Of a stretch of DNA of 64,000 bases, positions 1-11,600 are shown one piece after another. The translations under genes and the position numbers were made by a program. Source of the stretch: Cadophora sp. MPI-SDFR-AT-0126 (taxonomy: Eukaryota > Ascomycota > Leotiomycetes > Helotiales > Ploettnerulaceae). Each line of letters begins with the position of its first letter. The first letter of the stretch is position 1. Below the pieces are notes generated by a model. It had not been told where the DNA came from, did no database searches, and saw nothing but the letters and a program-made list of their open reading frames with translations. The stretch covers positions 432,632-496,631 of the forward strand of contig JAGMVK010000029.1 in NCBI GenBank assembly GCA_020747065.1. The letters run 5' to 3'.

Positions 1-1443
1 GCTTTTGCCCCACGCTTAATATCAGAACCGAGAAGGACGAATCTGTGTACATGTTTCGTGTTTCGTGGAGTAGTCTCCTCTACCTTGCACAATTTGCTGT
101 CTTGTTGCAAAGTGCCTGGCACGTGTTACTTCATGCTCATCGGCAGTACTTTTGGCCACCACCTCCCAGCACATATTATCATCACATCCACGTACGGTGG
201 AAATGTCGAGGTGGAATGGGAAGAGGAGAGGAGCCATAGGGTCAAGGAGGTTTTAGGTAAGTGGAAGGGATAATTGCTAAGGGCTGGTTATTTCTCAGCG
301 AAGAGTGTCGTATCTCTCCCTGGCTATTATTCACGGACAGTGCGTATTGGGGAACCCTTCAGCCCGTCATTCGTGTTGAGCACAGAAAGGCGAGCGGATT
401 GGAATGAGTTGGACCGGTGGTTAACCGTAACCGTCGACAGTGGCGTCAAGCTTGAGAGTTTAGAGGATGGAGTAATATTTGGAGGGAACGGTGATAAGCT
501 GTGCGTTTGACGGGTGGCTACTTTCTGGTAGTTGATCTGTAATGGGGAAAGGAGACATGGTTCCGAAGCAGAGGGGGGGGGGGAAACTTTATCTTGGGGA
601 TTCTGAACCTCGGGTCGGTGGGGTCGAGGTAGTAGATCTCTTGAACGGAGAACTGAGGTCTGCCGATTTCTCCTTCGGTCGAGGTTCTTTGATTGGGTTC
701 TCGGGGGAAAAGCGCCTTGTATTTGTCTGTAGGAGGACGACATTTTTGAGTCCGTAAGGCGAGGAACATTTCTCTCGAGATGTGTTCTTCACATGGATGG
801 TGTGTGATTGTTATGTAAAGGAAGTAGATTCTGCGATTCGATGTGGGTCTTGATTACTTCCTGGTGTTCTGATTTGTCTAAATCTGCAATGGTTGTGGGT
901 CTGACTTGTTGAGCTGCTATTCGTTCAATGACTATTGATTTCAGCCTCGCTTGGTGAAGAACGAACCCGCCAATCAGGTTCTGTGTGCAAACGATTGGAT
1001 CTCGGTGAGGGCCCCCGGGTGAGGCTCGGCCATCGTGATTGAGAATGGTGGTCGGGTTATCCAAATGTGAGTACGTGTTCTCTGAAGCACAACACAGGGG
1101 ATCGTATTTCTCTATTCTTGATTGCATCTCCAGTCTTTCCTTTTCAACCTTCATCCACAGGTTTTCTTCGGTCATCAGAATATATGACAAGGCTGCCGGC
1201 ACGTCATCTAAAGCATCAACTCCTTCTTACCTGCTAGCCTTGTGATAAAGTGGACTGCTTATCTTCAGGAGTCTCCTCACTGGAGCTGATTTCACTCATC
1301 TCTTACTCGTCGAAGCCCCGTCACAGTCCCCGCAGCGGCTATCTTATAGAAGTGGCTATACTTGGATGTTCGCCACATCAGATTCGCCGACCGGAGCCCA
1401 GATATACACACGAAAAGAACAGTGAAACCTTATACTTGACAAC
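1..1443. other. Left-edge intergenic region, no convincing gene
   Basis: Open frames here are short, overlap on both strands and lack a signal I trust. The best is a minus-strand frame at 789-1202 with a charged helix-like stretch near its start, but I could not build an initiating exon for it. A run of 11 G sits at 573-583. Confidence 0.5.
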
Positions 1444-3872
1444 ATGAAGTCTCGATATGGTACAATACCCCATCACCGGTACATTGAAATGCATCCTTGC
1501 TAAATCCTAAATCAGATCCTCAGCCTCGGTCCTCGCATCCTAGGGCATTTGATAAGCTAGAACAGCGAATCGAAGAATTCACAAACTTTCGGGAGGCCCG
1601 ACTAAGGAAGTTGCGGAATAGAAATCAAGCGCATCACCGAAGAACAAATACACATCCCGATGATTATCAATACGGAGAGGAAAGAATGGGCAAGGCAGCT
1701 ACTGTCCACCATGAAATGTTGTTGGAAGAAGGATGTCAAGCTAAAGTCAACGGTTAGTCTCGCAAAGTGATATGGGAACTGAGAAGTCCTTCCTGACAAG
1801 ATTGAAGACTGATCGTGAATTGACGCGCCTGTACAATTGGCGTCAGGCATACTGAGGCAATGTTTCAAGTCGCTTTATCAGGGTTCGACTCTACCAGAGT
1901 TCTTTCAGCTTTGGTACCTGCAGCACTTCTCTGACGACGAATTGATCATGCGCATGGGCCCACGGATGTGTATAGAGTGGCTCCATTCTGTTGAAGTCAC
2001 TTCATCGTATCCACTGAAACCGGAAGCTGGTCGGGATATACGAATGAAGAAGATAGAGTGGATCCAACAAACTCAATACCCACCATTCACAGAATATGCC
2101 TTGGACAGCGTAAAGGATTGTCTGGAGCTGATGAAATGGCCTTCATATCCGCCGAATATGGACGTTGCTTTCGTGCTTGTCTTGAGGGAGCATTGCGTCA
2201 CGCTGATGAAATGGGCTTCATCGCGATTGAATTTGGACTTTAGGTCTACCATCAGTATCCTGGATATGGGATACCCCAGCTCACTAGCGGCAGCGTATGA
2301 TGGCATCTGGGGCAGGCGATCTATACTGAGTAGGAATTCAACACTGCGGGCGGGTAATAAGCTGGTTGCCAGCATCCCTGAGTGTCATCACGAGGCTAGA
2401 TATACGAAGGCAATGAGTGTTATATGCGAGAAGCGAGTGGTGAAAAGCAGACGACGGAATGATTTCAGAGGCTATAGATATAGGGCCAAAGCTGATCCAA
2501 GACTCCAGGATAGATCCGGGTCCAAAATGCTAAGCTCAGAGGAGCTTCCCGACACAGAATTGGAACAGCCTATTGCAACTTCGTACTTCGTAGGAAAGCG
2601 AGGTATAGCCTTTTGGAAGCGAGCAAAAGGGAAGACCAAGAGCTGGCGCCAATGTCCTCTTGTCAAACTGAACACTAAGAGACAGCCTTTGGAAAGTATG
2701 CCACCCAAGGGAATCCATACCTCAACAAGATGGTACCGAAATTTCGGGATCAATTCGTCTTTTCGCCCAACTAAAGTCTATTCCAAAATTCCGGCGATTC
2801 TACTTCGTGGATGCCACAAGATACTCGCAGTTTCTGCTGGTCAGTTAATGAGGCAGACTGAACGACGTACTTTAAATCCAAAGATCATCAGAGACAAGAG
2901 GAAGCAAATCAATTCGGGTCTTGAAAGAGAAATACTCTTACAGCCAGTGGAAAACGGTGGGAAAAGGTATAGCTCCCGCGCTCAACATTGCGTAAAAATG
3001 CTCATACTTGGAATAGGAAACTCAAATACGGATCCAGCGATTTTCACGGTCCGCTCACTCCTGCCCAGACATATGAACTTCAACTCCAGAGTTGTATAGT
3101 CTCCAATGTGAAAGTCCCGGATGAACCTCTCAATCACCCACTTGTCTTCCATTATCACGGCGAGGTCATCAATTGTGCCTATGGACTTCTGGCACTGATG
3201 GAACATCTCCGAAACGAGCCACACGGGGAGGTGTATGCAAGGGAAGATTTGAATCTTGGTTTGAAATATGAGGTCAAAGTATATGTTTTGCGCGGTGTCC
3301 CTCAGAGCCTGAGAAAGCGCCGAGTGGAGAACTTGAAGAAATTGACTTCCTTGGCATCATTTCTTTATTCGTTCGACCACCAGGATTGTAAGTACTGCGT
3401 CTTCCTCCCACGAACCCTGGGAGTAGAAGTGAAGGCTCAACCATCGAATTTGGGCATAATTTCTCGAAGGAATACTTCTGAGTACAGAAAGGCTTTTCCA
3501 CAGCTTTCAGGCCGAGAGCCTCATCTCCGACCCAACGAGCTCCACGGTCCCCGTGAAGAGACCGCGAATAATCCTTCATGTGGGCCGTCTCTAATACTCA
3601 TTATGCGTTGTGTGCTAACATGACTGATAGGGAGTCAGGCAGACATGCATGTTCTGGACGTACTCAGAGAAGAAATATCAAACAGTCAACAAGGACAATC
3701 GGATTCACGAAACCAATCCTTGCCGCGAACGACGCTTGCAGTACGCATATTTCTCAGAATGGCGGATCTCGATTTGTCTACAGATGAGCTAAGTGCAATT
3801 CGTCAAGGCTTCGCGAAAGCAAAGTTGCGAAAGCAAAGAATGGATGGTGCTGACGGTAGACTTTTGACGTAG
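1444..3872 (+). CDS. Unrecognised five-exon protein, about 725 aa
   Basis: I do not recognise this protein. Exons: 1444-1459, 1516-1752, 1847-2966, 3017-3579, 3631-3872. Every junction has GT/AG ends and compatible phase, and the sum is 726 codons including the stop. Exon 3 alone keeps more than 370 codons open, which is unlikely by chance. The last intron ends with a strong GCTAAC/CTGAT branch and TAG acceptor. The start at 1444 sits in a good fungal context (gacaacATG), but exon 1 is only 16 nt, so the 5' end is the weakest part. Residues about 10-40 are a charged likely helix. The middle is basic and rich in Arg/Lys. The tail has a long charged helix. There is no signal peptide or membrane segment. 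Exon 3 holds two copies of a roughly 37-bp segment, 75 bp apart (from 2127 and 2202). Confidence 0.6.
2127..2240 (+). repeat. 75-bp internal direct duplication inside an exon
   Basis: A GCTGATGAAATGG-led segment at 2127 recurs at 2202 with few changes over about 37 bp. The 75-bp spacing keeps frame. In the gene frame the copies give LMKWPSYPPNMD and LMKWASSRLNLD. In another frame they give ADEMAFISAEYG and ADEMGFIAIEFG, which are more alike. Confidence 0.6.
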
Positions 3873-4296
3873 CCCCTCCTAAAAAAAGGAAAGGGAAAAG
3901 CATGAGCCTGGTGAAGTCTTGGGAGTTGTAAACTATATGGTAGTTATCGCAATGAATGTGGCCAACGGTTCTCCTAAGAATTTGAAATACTATCATTCTT
4001 GATATCGATCATCTTTTCAAACAGTACTCGTAACCCTCCGGACAGTTATCACTGCCCAGTAACGTAATTATTTGCTATCCTGATAGTCAATCAGGCATTT
4101 CTCAAAAGTTTAATATTCAACAAACGAAAATCATAAATCATGACGCTCTGTAGAGCAATACTGCAATAGATCATGCAAACTACCCAGCCAGCCACGCCGC
4201 TTCAAAGCTAGAAGACTCGAACAGTTTTCCCAACAAATCTAACAACCAAACAGTAAAAACAGATGAGATTCCTCCTCAAGTAACTTCTCTATAATC
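3873..4296. other. Intergenic, convergent gene ends
   Basis: These 424 bp lie between the 3' ends of two convergent genes. The sequence is AT-leaning with short A/T runs that could hold polyadenylation signals. I see no coding potential or repeat. Confidence 0.5.
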
Positions 4297-5227
4297 TCAA
4301 TTCAACATACCGTCACCGTCTTGACGTTTTCTCTTCTGTGGTCTCTTGACGCCGGTGCACGTCTTCATATGGGCTGTAAGTTTGTCCTTCCGGCTCAAGG
4401 CTTGGCCATAACTCCCACATGGCCATCTAGTTTTCCTGTGGCGCGAATCAATATGTCGTACGCGATCCTTCGAGTGCTTGAAGACCTCCGTACATCCTTC
4501 GAATGTGCAAATAATGGCTTTGTGAGTCTCCACGTGGCTTCTGCATTCAATCGTGTCAGTCCATGTTCACAAGGAGCCAGAAAGCCATGGACACATACTT
4601 GTAGCGTGACTCAAAGCCATAGGTTTGATGGCAGACTTGACATTCAAAGGACGTAAACGGGGTTATTCCATATTTCGTTGCGCAGCCAGGGATACCTTCC
4701 GTAGACGACGGACTTGCAGATTTTGCGGGACATAATAAAGGCTGAGAGATGGAAAACTTCTCAGAAGTGGGCGATGAAGGAACAGCAGAAACTCGGGATT
4801 GGCGAGAGTCCGGTGTTGATGAGACTTCGACAGCAGTTGAGCTGTAATTGGATTCGAGGTTGAGATAGTCACTAAAAGGAAATGATGAATCATTGGTGTC
4901 TTCACCAAGACCATAGTCAAAGTAGGCATGAGCGTCAACTGAAAAATCTGGCGCTGTCTCTAAGTTCCCAAACCTGGGAACAGAGGATGAGAAGTGGTTT
5001 TCGAAACTTGGTTGCAATTGCAGGAGGGGAAATGGATGGTCAATCCCAAGTTCATTCGCCCTAAAGATAGGGAGCGAACTTTGGTGAGAGCAATGCAAAT
5101 CTTGTCCTCCTGCTAGTGTCAACTCAAAATCAACATATCCGCCTTCTGACTCCTCAGGTTCCCTTGCAGTATTGGTCGAGCTCAGATTGACATTGTCCTC
5201 AGTTGAGATTCGATACCGCTTTGACAA
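4297..5227 (-). CDS. C2H2 zinc-finger protein, 290 aa
   Basis: Probable nuclear DNA-binding protein. Exons on the minus strand are 5227-4599 and 4540-4297, giving 291 codons with stop. The 58-bp intron has a GTATGT donor and a GACACG...TGCAG end, and it splits the first finger. The N-terminal 190 residues are Ser/acidic-rich and look like an unstructured activation-type region. Finger 1 is C-x2-C-x12-H-x3-H, completed only after splicing. Finger 2 is C-x4-C-x12-H-x4-H. A third finger-like segment ending HMKTC has only one N-terminal cysteine before the LSRKDKLTAH helix, so it looks degenerate or non-classical. A basic KRPQKRKR tail near the C terminus could be a nuclear localisation signal. 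Target genes cannot be told from sequence. Confidence 0.85.
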
Positions 5228-5760
5228 GTGATCGGAATTGTTATTAGATTCATTTTCGACCGTCCGGGTGTCCAGACATTGGATTGGAGGGCTGGTTTGG
5301 ATATAATTTATGCGATGACCATTGTGTTGTGCCTGGATGGCGAGAGCGCGAAGACGGACAGTCCTCGCGCGATCACTTTGAAATTGTTCTTTTCCGTGGG
5401 AGACTGTGGAGAATTCGGTTAGTCATTACATGGCTACAGAGATCGAACTAAGAGAATGAAGAGTCAATATTTACCTGTCCAAGAGGAAGTCTCTTCCTAA
5501 CAAATAAAGTCTCCACCTCCCCCGCCGCTTCTATCCCTACCAGCCCCACCAGGCTATCAAGATCTTATTTTCACGCCTTCCCGCACACGGTGGTAATGAT
5601 TTGATGGCAGGTATTTGAGTGCGGAGCTTGCACCCAAATCCCGAACGACCTCCCCGGTGAAGGTTGAGGTCTTCGTGAAGATGGTGCAGATTTATCTCAA
5701 CGTGCAAAGCTGAGTTAGGATCTTTCTTTTCATCTGCATGCTTTGTCATCCAGGCTTTCT
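5228..5760. other. Upstream region of the zinc-finger gene
   Basis: About 530 bp upstream of the minus-strand zinc-finger gene. A C-rich stretch (cctcccccgccgc) lies at 5516-5528. No gene is seen. Confidence 0.4.
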
Positions 5761-6050
5761 CATTGGTGGCCCCCTCAGTCCAGATGTGCGAAGCCTCCAA
5801 GCAAGGCTGAGACAGATGCGTTGCACTCAATGGCGGCCCTCAAAGCAGGGATTTGAAGGGCTGAGATGAAGCTGAATCGCACTGATTGGTGGCCCTGGAG
5901 GTAGAACCTATGAAATAAGCAAATTTTTGTCCCATTGGTGGCCCTGCCTGCCCTAGCCGAGCCCAAAGTCAATCTTATGTTGAATACCAGAGGTTCACAG
6001 ATTGTCCTCTGTTGATTTTCTTCAAGCGAGTGGATTTAACTGGCGGCCCC
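5761..6050. repeat. Degenerate minisatellite with five YTGGYGGCCCY cores
   Basis: The 13-nt core occurs at 5761-5773, 5828-5840, 5884-5896, 5933-5945 and 6038-6050. Start-to-start spacings are 67, 56, 49 and 105 bp. The stretches before cores 2 and 3 also resemble each other (AAGGCTGAGA...GCACT and AAGGGCTGAGA...GCACT), so this is a diverged tandem repeat and not only a scattered motif. Three cores contain ATTGG, an inverted CCAAT box, next to palindromic GGCC. It lies 0.5-0.8 kb upstream of the zinc-finger gene start. Confidence 0.65.
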
Positions 6051-6425
6051 TTTCAACATGAGATTTACGACCAAGCACTACGAAATTCAAACGAAATCCG
6101 TCAGAAGAAGGGCCATCATTCTTCACCAATGGTTCTGAAGACAACAGACGGTGACATGTCAAGTCAAAATCCTATTGTTAGGGTGGGAGCCAGCGGGTGC
6201 GTTGGATATTTAGTACGAGTATTCTGTCCTTCTAGACTAGAATTGTTTTGCCTTGCAACTGGTATTCAACTTTCAACTGCAGCAGAACACTCCGAGACTC
6301 AAACTGGACGTTCCATTAGTAAAAATCCCATCGATCAGAGATTGAAGTGAGTCCACTTTTGGCTAATCACCAAGCAGCTACTCCTGTCGTAGCCCTCATA
6401 CCAGCATCTCGACAAAAATCTGACA

Positions 6426-6695
6426 ATGAGTCTCCAAACTCAGCAAACCGAGAACCAAACTGTGCACAACACCGATCGAAGTACATTTGCCCGAGAGACA
6501 GCTTTGACGAACGCTCAGAGGCCCACACTGATGGCAAGATGGTTGGGAGAGACGGATGAAGAACCATGGAATGCGATTGCTGCTTCCAAAGTAGATGAGA
6601 AATGGCAAGAAGGATCTGGGGACGCAAGGACATCTACGGCGAAGGCTGAGAACGGAAGTGCTCGTGAGACTCACGACAAGGAACTAGAATATTGA
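6426..6695 (+). CDS. Hypothetical hydrophilic small protein, 89 aa
   Basis: Single open frame from an ATG in the context gacaATGAGT to TGA. The product is strongly hydrophilic and rich in Thr, Glu, Ala and Asn, with no signal peptide, membrane helix or cysteine. Overlapping minus-strand frames of similar length reduce confidence. It may be a small unstructured protein or a chance frame. No family recognised. Confidence 0.3.
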   Translation: MSLQTQQTENQTVHNTDRSTFARETALTNAQRPTLMARWLGETDEEPWNAIAASKVDEKWQEGSGDARTSTAKAENGSARETHDKELEY

Positions 6696-7579
6696 TTGTT
6701 GATGGATGACCCGGAGTGAGTAAGATATACCGCGACTTAAAATGGAAACCATTGTATCGGATGGAAGTTTACTGCAAGAAAAGAGTCTCAAGTGATAATG
6801 TTTGGTGACTGTTAAAAAAGCTCAATTCATCTGACGGTTGTCAGTACTCACTTCAGACTGGCTCCACGAAATTACCCTCATATCAGTCAATGGAAAGGGA
6901 GCCGTCAAGCAATTGAGTTCTGGAAAACAGAAATTTTGAGACGATGGAGGCCAAAGATTATCCAAACATGTAAACTCTCGAACAGATCCCAAAATCACCA
7001 AATAGCTTTCTAATACATGAAGTCAAATAAGCCAAACCATCCAACAAGCCTCCTGAGCTACCAAGGTAGCTCAGCGGGTGAAATAATGGGGTAAACTCGT
7101 GTAGGGTTACTTGAATATAGATCTGTCGGGTTCTAAGAGAACGTATCTTAATTGATATACGCAAATTTGATAGACTTCCCCTGTTCACAGAGAAGAAAAC
7201 TGGATCTTTAAGGAAGGTTGATTTCTTCTTTTTTCTGTTTTTTTTTTTGTTAAATGTTCTTTCAAGTTCTGCTTGGTATCTGAGGTGAGAATGTTGTGTG
7301 GTCTTGAGAGGTGAATGATGGTTTTTCTAGGTAGGACAGGCCGAAGGCGTGCTAGTATCTCAGATTCATAGAATAGGGTTCAACAATACTAGCTGGTCTA
7401 TATGATAGCACAAGATCAAGATTGTCAGATACGCTAGTATGTGGGGAATGGTATCAGATGAAATGGAGAGTTCTATACAAGCTTCAGTCGAAAAAGTTCT
7501 TTAAAGACGCCAGAACCGTAGCAGACTGACCACCAGGAGGCGAGATTCCGTATCCAGAAATTGTGACGCCCCTCTTCAC
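6696..7579. other. Intergenic, downstream of AOX
   Basis: Sits 3' of the minus-strand alternative oxidase. It contains a T-rich tract near 7226-7250 and the inverted repeat listed separately. No gene seen. Confidence 0.45.
7053..7074. repeat. Perfect 10-bp inverted repeat with 2-nt spacer
   Basis: Arms CTGAGCTACC (7053-7062) and GGTAGCTCAG (7065-7074) are exact reverse complements around AA. As RNA this is a tight hairpin. As DNA it could be a dimeric binding site. The right arm resembles a tRNA D-arm, but no acceptor stem or B box fits around it. Confidence 0.7.
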
Positions 7580-8699
7580 TCACAACGCCTCCTCCCTCGC
7601 CCACCCCTCTCCCTTCGACCCTTCAAGTCGCTTACTCGGATGCGGCTTTGTCTCATCCTTAAACACACTTGCAAAAGGATTCGGATCGCTATTTTGATCC
7701 AAATTGCCCAACGTATGATTGACTTCCCTATGCTTCGCCTCGTCCGCGCGAATGTACATCAGTAGCTCTCTCATCCCTCGCTTCCCCTCAGGCATATCCC
7801 AATACCCGACCGCGATCTCCGGTGCTTGGACACGGCCGCTGGTCCACAAGGGCAGTTTTCCCGCATCAAGATCGGAGATTGCGCGTGTGTAGGTGCGGAC
7901 TGCTTCTTCTTCGAGGTAGCCAACGAAGCGGTGGCAGGTGCGGGGTGAGAGGAGGTAGCAGATGAAGAAGCCGTTGAAGAAGACGCCTTGGGCGCCGAGG
8001 ATCATGGTTCGCATGAAGATGCCGGGCGTGTGGAGTTTGAGGAATGTGAGGAGGTGCATGCGCTCGTTGAAGGATTCTTCGATAAGAGTTTCGATCCTTT
8101 CCAATGTCAGGATTAAACTTTAGAGCTGTGGGCGAGAGAGCTTACCAGCCATTATCTCGCTTCATCCTCCGTAGACTATGCAAATGCCTTAACATCCCAC
8201 CAACCATGCCCGGTACGCCAGCTACGCTTTCGAGGAAGATAAATCGAACCAGCCATTTCGATTCCGTCATCTCGAATTTCTTGGAGTTTTTCTCTCCAGC
8301 TGGAACTTCTTCGGGATGTTTGTACCCAGTTGCGGTGTCCATTCCCCAGCGTAAGAAACGAATTGCGTTGAGCGCGATTTTGTCGGATAAAGTTTGTGTC
8401 TCGCGGTGAGAGACATTGATCTTCTCCATCTCTTTCTCGGTGAAGACGGGATGTTTCCAGGCCGTTTCTGTACGCTGGATGTGTGGTGCTGTTGAGGGAG
8501 AGACGGTGGGAAAGACGTCTTTTTGTTCGATGAGCCTTGTTCTTGACGACGAGAAATTCCGAGAAGATCTTCTCTGGCCATATATGATTGATGAAAGGCA
8601 TTGTAGTCCTGATTGAGGTCCACACTTCTGGAAGGTGTTCGGCTGGATGAGCCTTGACCTCACGGCCGCGCTGCTTCTTGCTATTGATTTTGATAACAT
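7580..8699 (-). CDS. aox1: Mitochondrial alternative oxidase, 356 aa
   Basis: Di-iron ubiquinol oxidase of the inner mitochondrial membrane. It passes electrons from ubiquinol to oxygen, bypassing complexes III and IV. Exons 8699-8146 and 8096-7580 give 357 codons with stop. The 49-bp intron (GTAAGC...AAAG) splits the Trp codon just before [14 protein letters not shown]. All iron-ligand boxes are present: [25 protein letters not shown] and [12 protein letters not shown]. Two hydrophobic hairpin segments ([16 protein letters not shown] and [13 protein letters not shown]) fit the membrane-associated helices. The first 60 residues are Arg/Ser-rich with few acids, a typical mitochondrial presequence. 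Start taken at 8699 ([10 protein letters not shown]); an in-frame ATG further upstream at 8885 has no presequence character. Length is normal for fungal AOX. Confidence 0.97.
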
Positions 8700-11600
8700 T
8701 ACTTTGTAGTTCAAGTTGACTTCTGGAGTAAGTAGAAAATAAACTTTGGAATAGAAGAGATGGAGGATACTGGGCAAGATATACCTACTGGGTCTCAAGC
8801 CCAAACAGTAGTATCCCACCGTGGCATCTCGCGGCCAGGGCTCGTGAATAGAATAAATAAACTTCATCGCATCTCCGGCGTCCAATAACCAAACCCCATC
8901 TTATCATTGGAGGATCAGGTATTGGCAACCACGGTCTGAATAGAAAATGGTACGATGTTTGGGGTGCAAGTAATCAACGAGCATAGCCGCATCCAGGAAC
9001 AGAAGAGGTATCCCGGCCAGGCCCGTGAGCGGCACAGTACCAAGACCATTCATGACTGACACGAAGCATCCGTAATACGAAGAGCGCAGGGACTTTCTCT
9101 GCATTCAGTGGAGTAAACGGATTTGAAGTATGTCGCGAGGCTTGAATGACTAATGGATGCTGTATTGTAAGCAAAGTGGCTTGAAAGTTGGTGATGAGGA
9201 GGAATGCGATGACTACAATTCATTGGGCAAATGTCACTACTGATGAGATACCGAGGGCTGAAACTTCCGCAGCGATGAAAAGTGCTTATGCGATGTGACT
9301 GTCCCATTGAGGGTATTGATGACCGCCACAATTTACTGGCATTCAGTTCCCGACACCTGCCCATTGAAAAGAGCTGAACAGCAACAATAGGAACAGGCCG
9401 AGCGATTTCTACAGACACTTCCGCGACTTAATAATCAGTTGCACAAAAAGGGAATTGCAGAAAATAGACAACATAAGGACGGCCATAGTACTGAGAGACA
9501 GAAATTATGTTGAGAAATGTATGTATGATCAATAGAACACGGGAGAGGAGGATGGAGATGAGAATTGAGAATACAGAGACAGGCGAGGCGCTAAGGCCTG
9601 CCAAGGAACCGAAGTTTCAGGGGCTCGCCATTGCCGATCACTGTAAGATGTCGACATCACCGACCTCAACGACATCACCTCATGACAACTGCAACGACAA
9701 TGACAACCCACCCTCCAGTGCGGAAAGCTGGTATGGATGGCCGTGAACCTTCGAATACAGTAGCAGTCTACGCGAGAAGATTCTGCTGAGCAGCATCACC
9801 AGTCCCCATATCTCCTTGCTTCTTGAACACGCCGAAAGAATGCTATGGCGAACCACACGATTGGCCTATACAACGCACCTCCCTCGCATATGTTCCTCGC
9901 CATTGTCTTGGGCGACATGTTTGGGCTGCCGGGTGGGATGATATTGGATGCATTCGAGGACTATACGACTTTGGACATCGAAAGGGTGTCGTCGAGAACC
10001 TGGTGACAGACTGAAGTTGTCAATCTTATGACTATCTTCACTGTACAAGTTGTTAGCGAGAGAGGCGCTGGGAGGACCATCCCTTCAAGTGGTAGATCTG
10101 TGGAAGCTTGGATCTATAGTGGAATGCCTCGTTGGAATGGGTTCGGATAGCAATTCGAAAATAAAGTATAAAGCGACACCAGACGGCGATTTCCTGCGGA
10201 AGCTGTGGTCAGTCCTTTCAACGAATGAATGCTTCAAAGAAGGTCAGACAGAACTTTCTATTACACAGAGATTCGGATTTGGATCCAGTAAATGGAATGG
10301 GTTCAAGGACACGAGATGGTTTGCGCTCACTTCAATTGCTGTCTCGGAACCAAGTCTAACTTGGACGGTCGTTGATGTAGGATGCGTCATCTGTCGCAGA
10401 TTGGTACGAGCTCTTGACGCATTAACACTATGACTTCATAAGAGGTTGTGATCATCCCATGAACAGGCCGTGATGGAGACTGAGTGGAGTTGAGTCGTCA
10501 AGAGGGCCGATGATGTGCAATGGAGATTCCGAAGATGATCAACTCTTTCGCTATCGAGATGGCAGACTATTTGACAGTGGATCTACTCCATCACAGCGTG
10601 GCGGCTGTGGATTGACGAAGTGGAGGCGAAGCTTGTCAATACCCGGAAAGACGAGTCAACACATGCTAGAATCATGGCACCAAGGGTCCTGAGTGACGTG
10701 AACTTAGGTACTCATTTAGGAGTGGCGGGAACTTTGCCGAAAACACCTCCCTGGAGGCAATCTTTCGGATTTCATCACATACAAGCCCATACTATCTCGC
10801 AATCTCATACAAGAATTGTGGAGTCTCTTGAGCAAGTCGGCGGCTTTGAAGGAAAATCAACTTGTTGCTTTCCTCGCAACCATCATCAAATATGATGCGG
10901 AAATGGATCATTTCTTCCAGCCCGAACATTCTCAGCCGCAGTCCAAGGCAACCCGCGACGGTTGGGTGCGCACCTGAGGAAGTAACAGCTCGTCGTTCGG
11001 CCCCCAAGGTCCGTCTGAGCAATCATATCTCTTTCTTTAGCTTCTACGTCGCATGTCGACTTCACATTCCATTTTCACCATGGAGAAATCCCCAACGCCT
11101 CCCTCCCCTTTCGCTTATCACTCAACATGTTTCCGGCAGGGGTAGCCGTCGCCTATTTCTCGCCGCATGTTATCTGTCTTGTCTATTGATTACTGGGCTC
11201 ACAATCCGTTCATGTGACAGGAAAACCTTGGAAGTAACTATGTTCCCTGCAGGATGCGGCTGGCAATCTCCACAGTAACAGCACACCACTGAGGTAGCAA
11301 GTGTACCTGAGGGTGTGGAGGCGAGAGCACTGCCATACTCCTATTGTGCGAAGCTCAGCAATATTTCAATCCGTGGAAGCCGCTACTGTGGGGTATGTGC
11401 ATCCATTTTGGTCCTTGTCTGCGGAAGGCTCGCCGAAAGCCCTAAATGGATAATTTGCTGTCTGGTGGCAGTGGAGTTACCCCTGGGGAGCGACCCTCTA
11501 AAAAGCTAGATCTGCCAGATCTCGCATGGCCATCCAGTTTTGTGGTCTCCTGACGGTATGTGATGCTCCGGAGACACTATTACACCGGCATTGTTGCGCC

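Noticed and set aside
327..1202. Minus-strand open frames near the left edge (327-743, 789-1202)
   Set aside because: No domain, no good start context and no splice structure that joins them. Overlapping frames on both strands are equally open.
7050..7140. tRNA-like D-arm sequence (GGTAGCTCAGCGGGT)
   Set aside because: No matching acceptor stem, anticodon arm or GGTTCRA B box at the right distance. The sequence is explained by the inverted repeat.
10050..10433. 127-codon plus-strand frame
   Set aside because: No signal, motif, promoter or intron signal. Composition is like neighbouring non-coding DNA.
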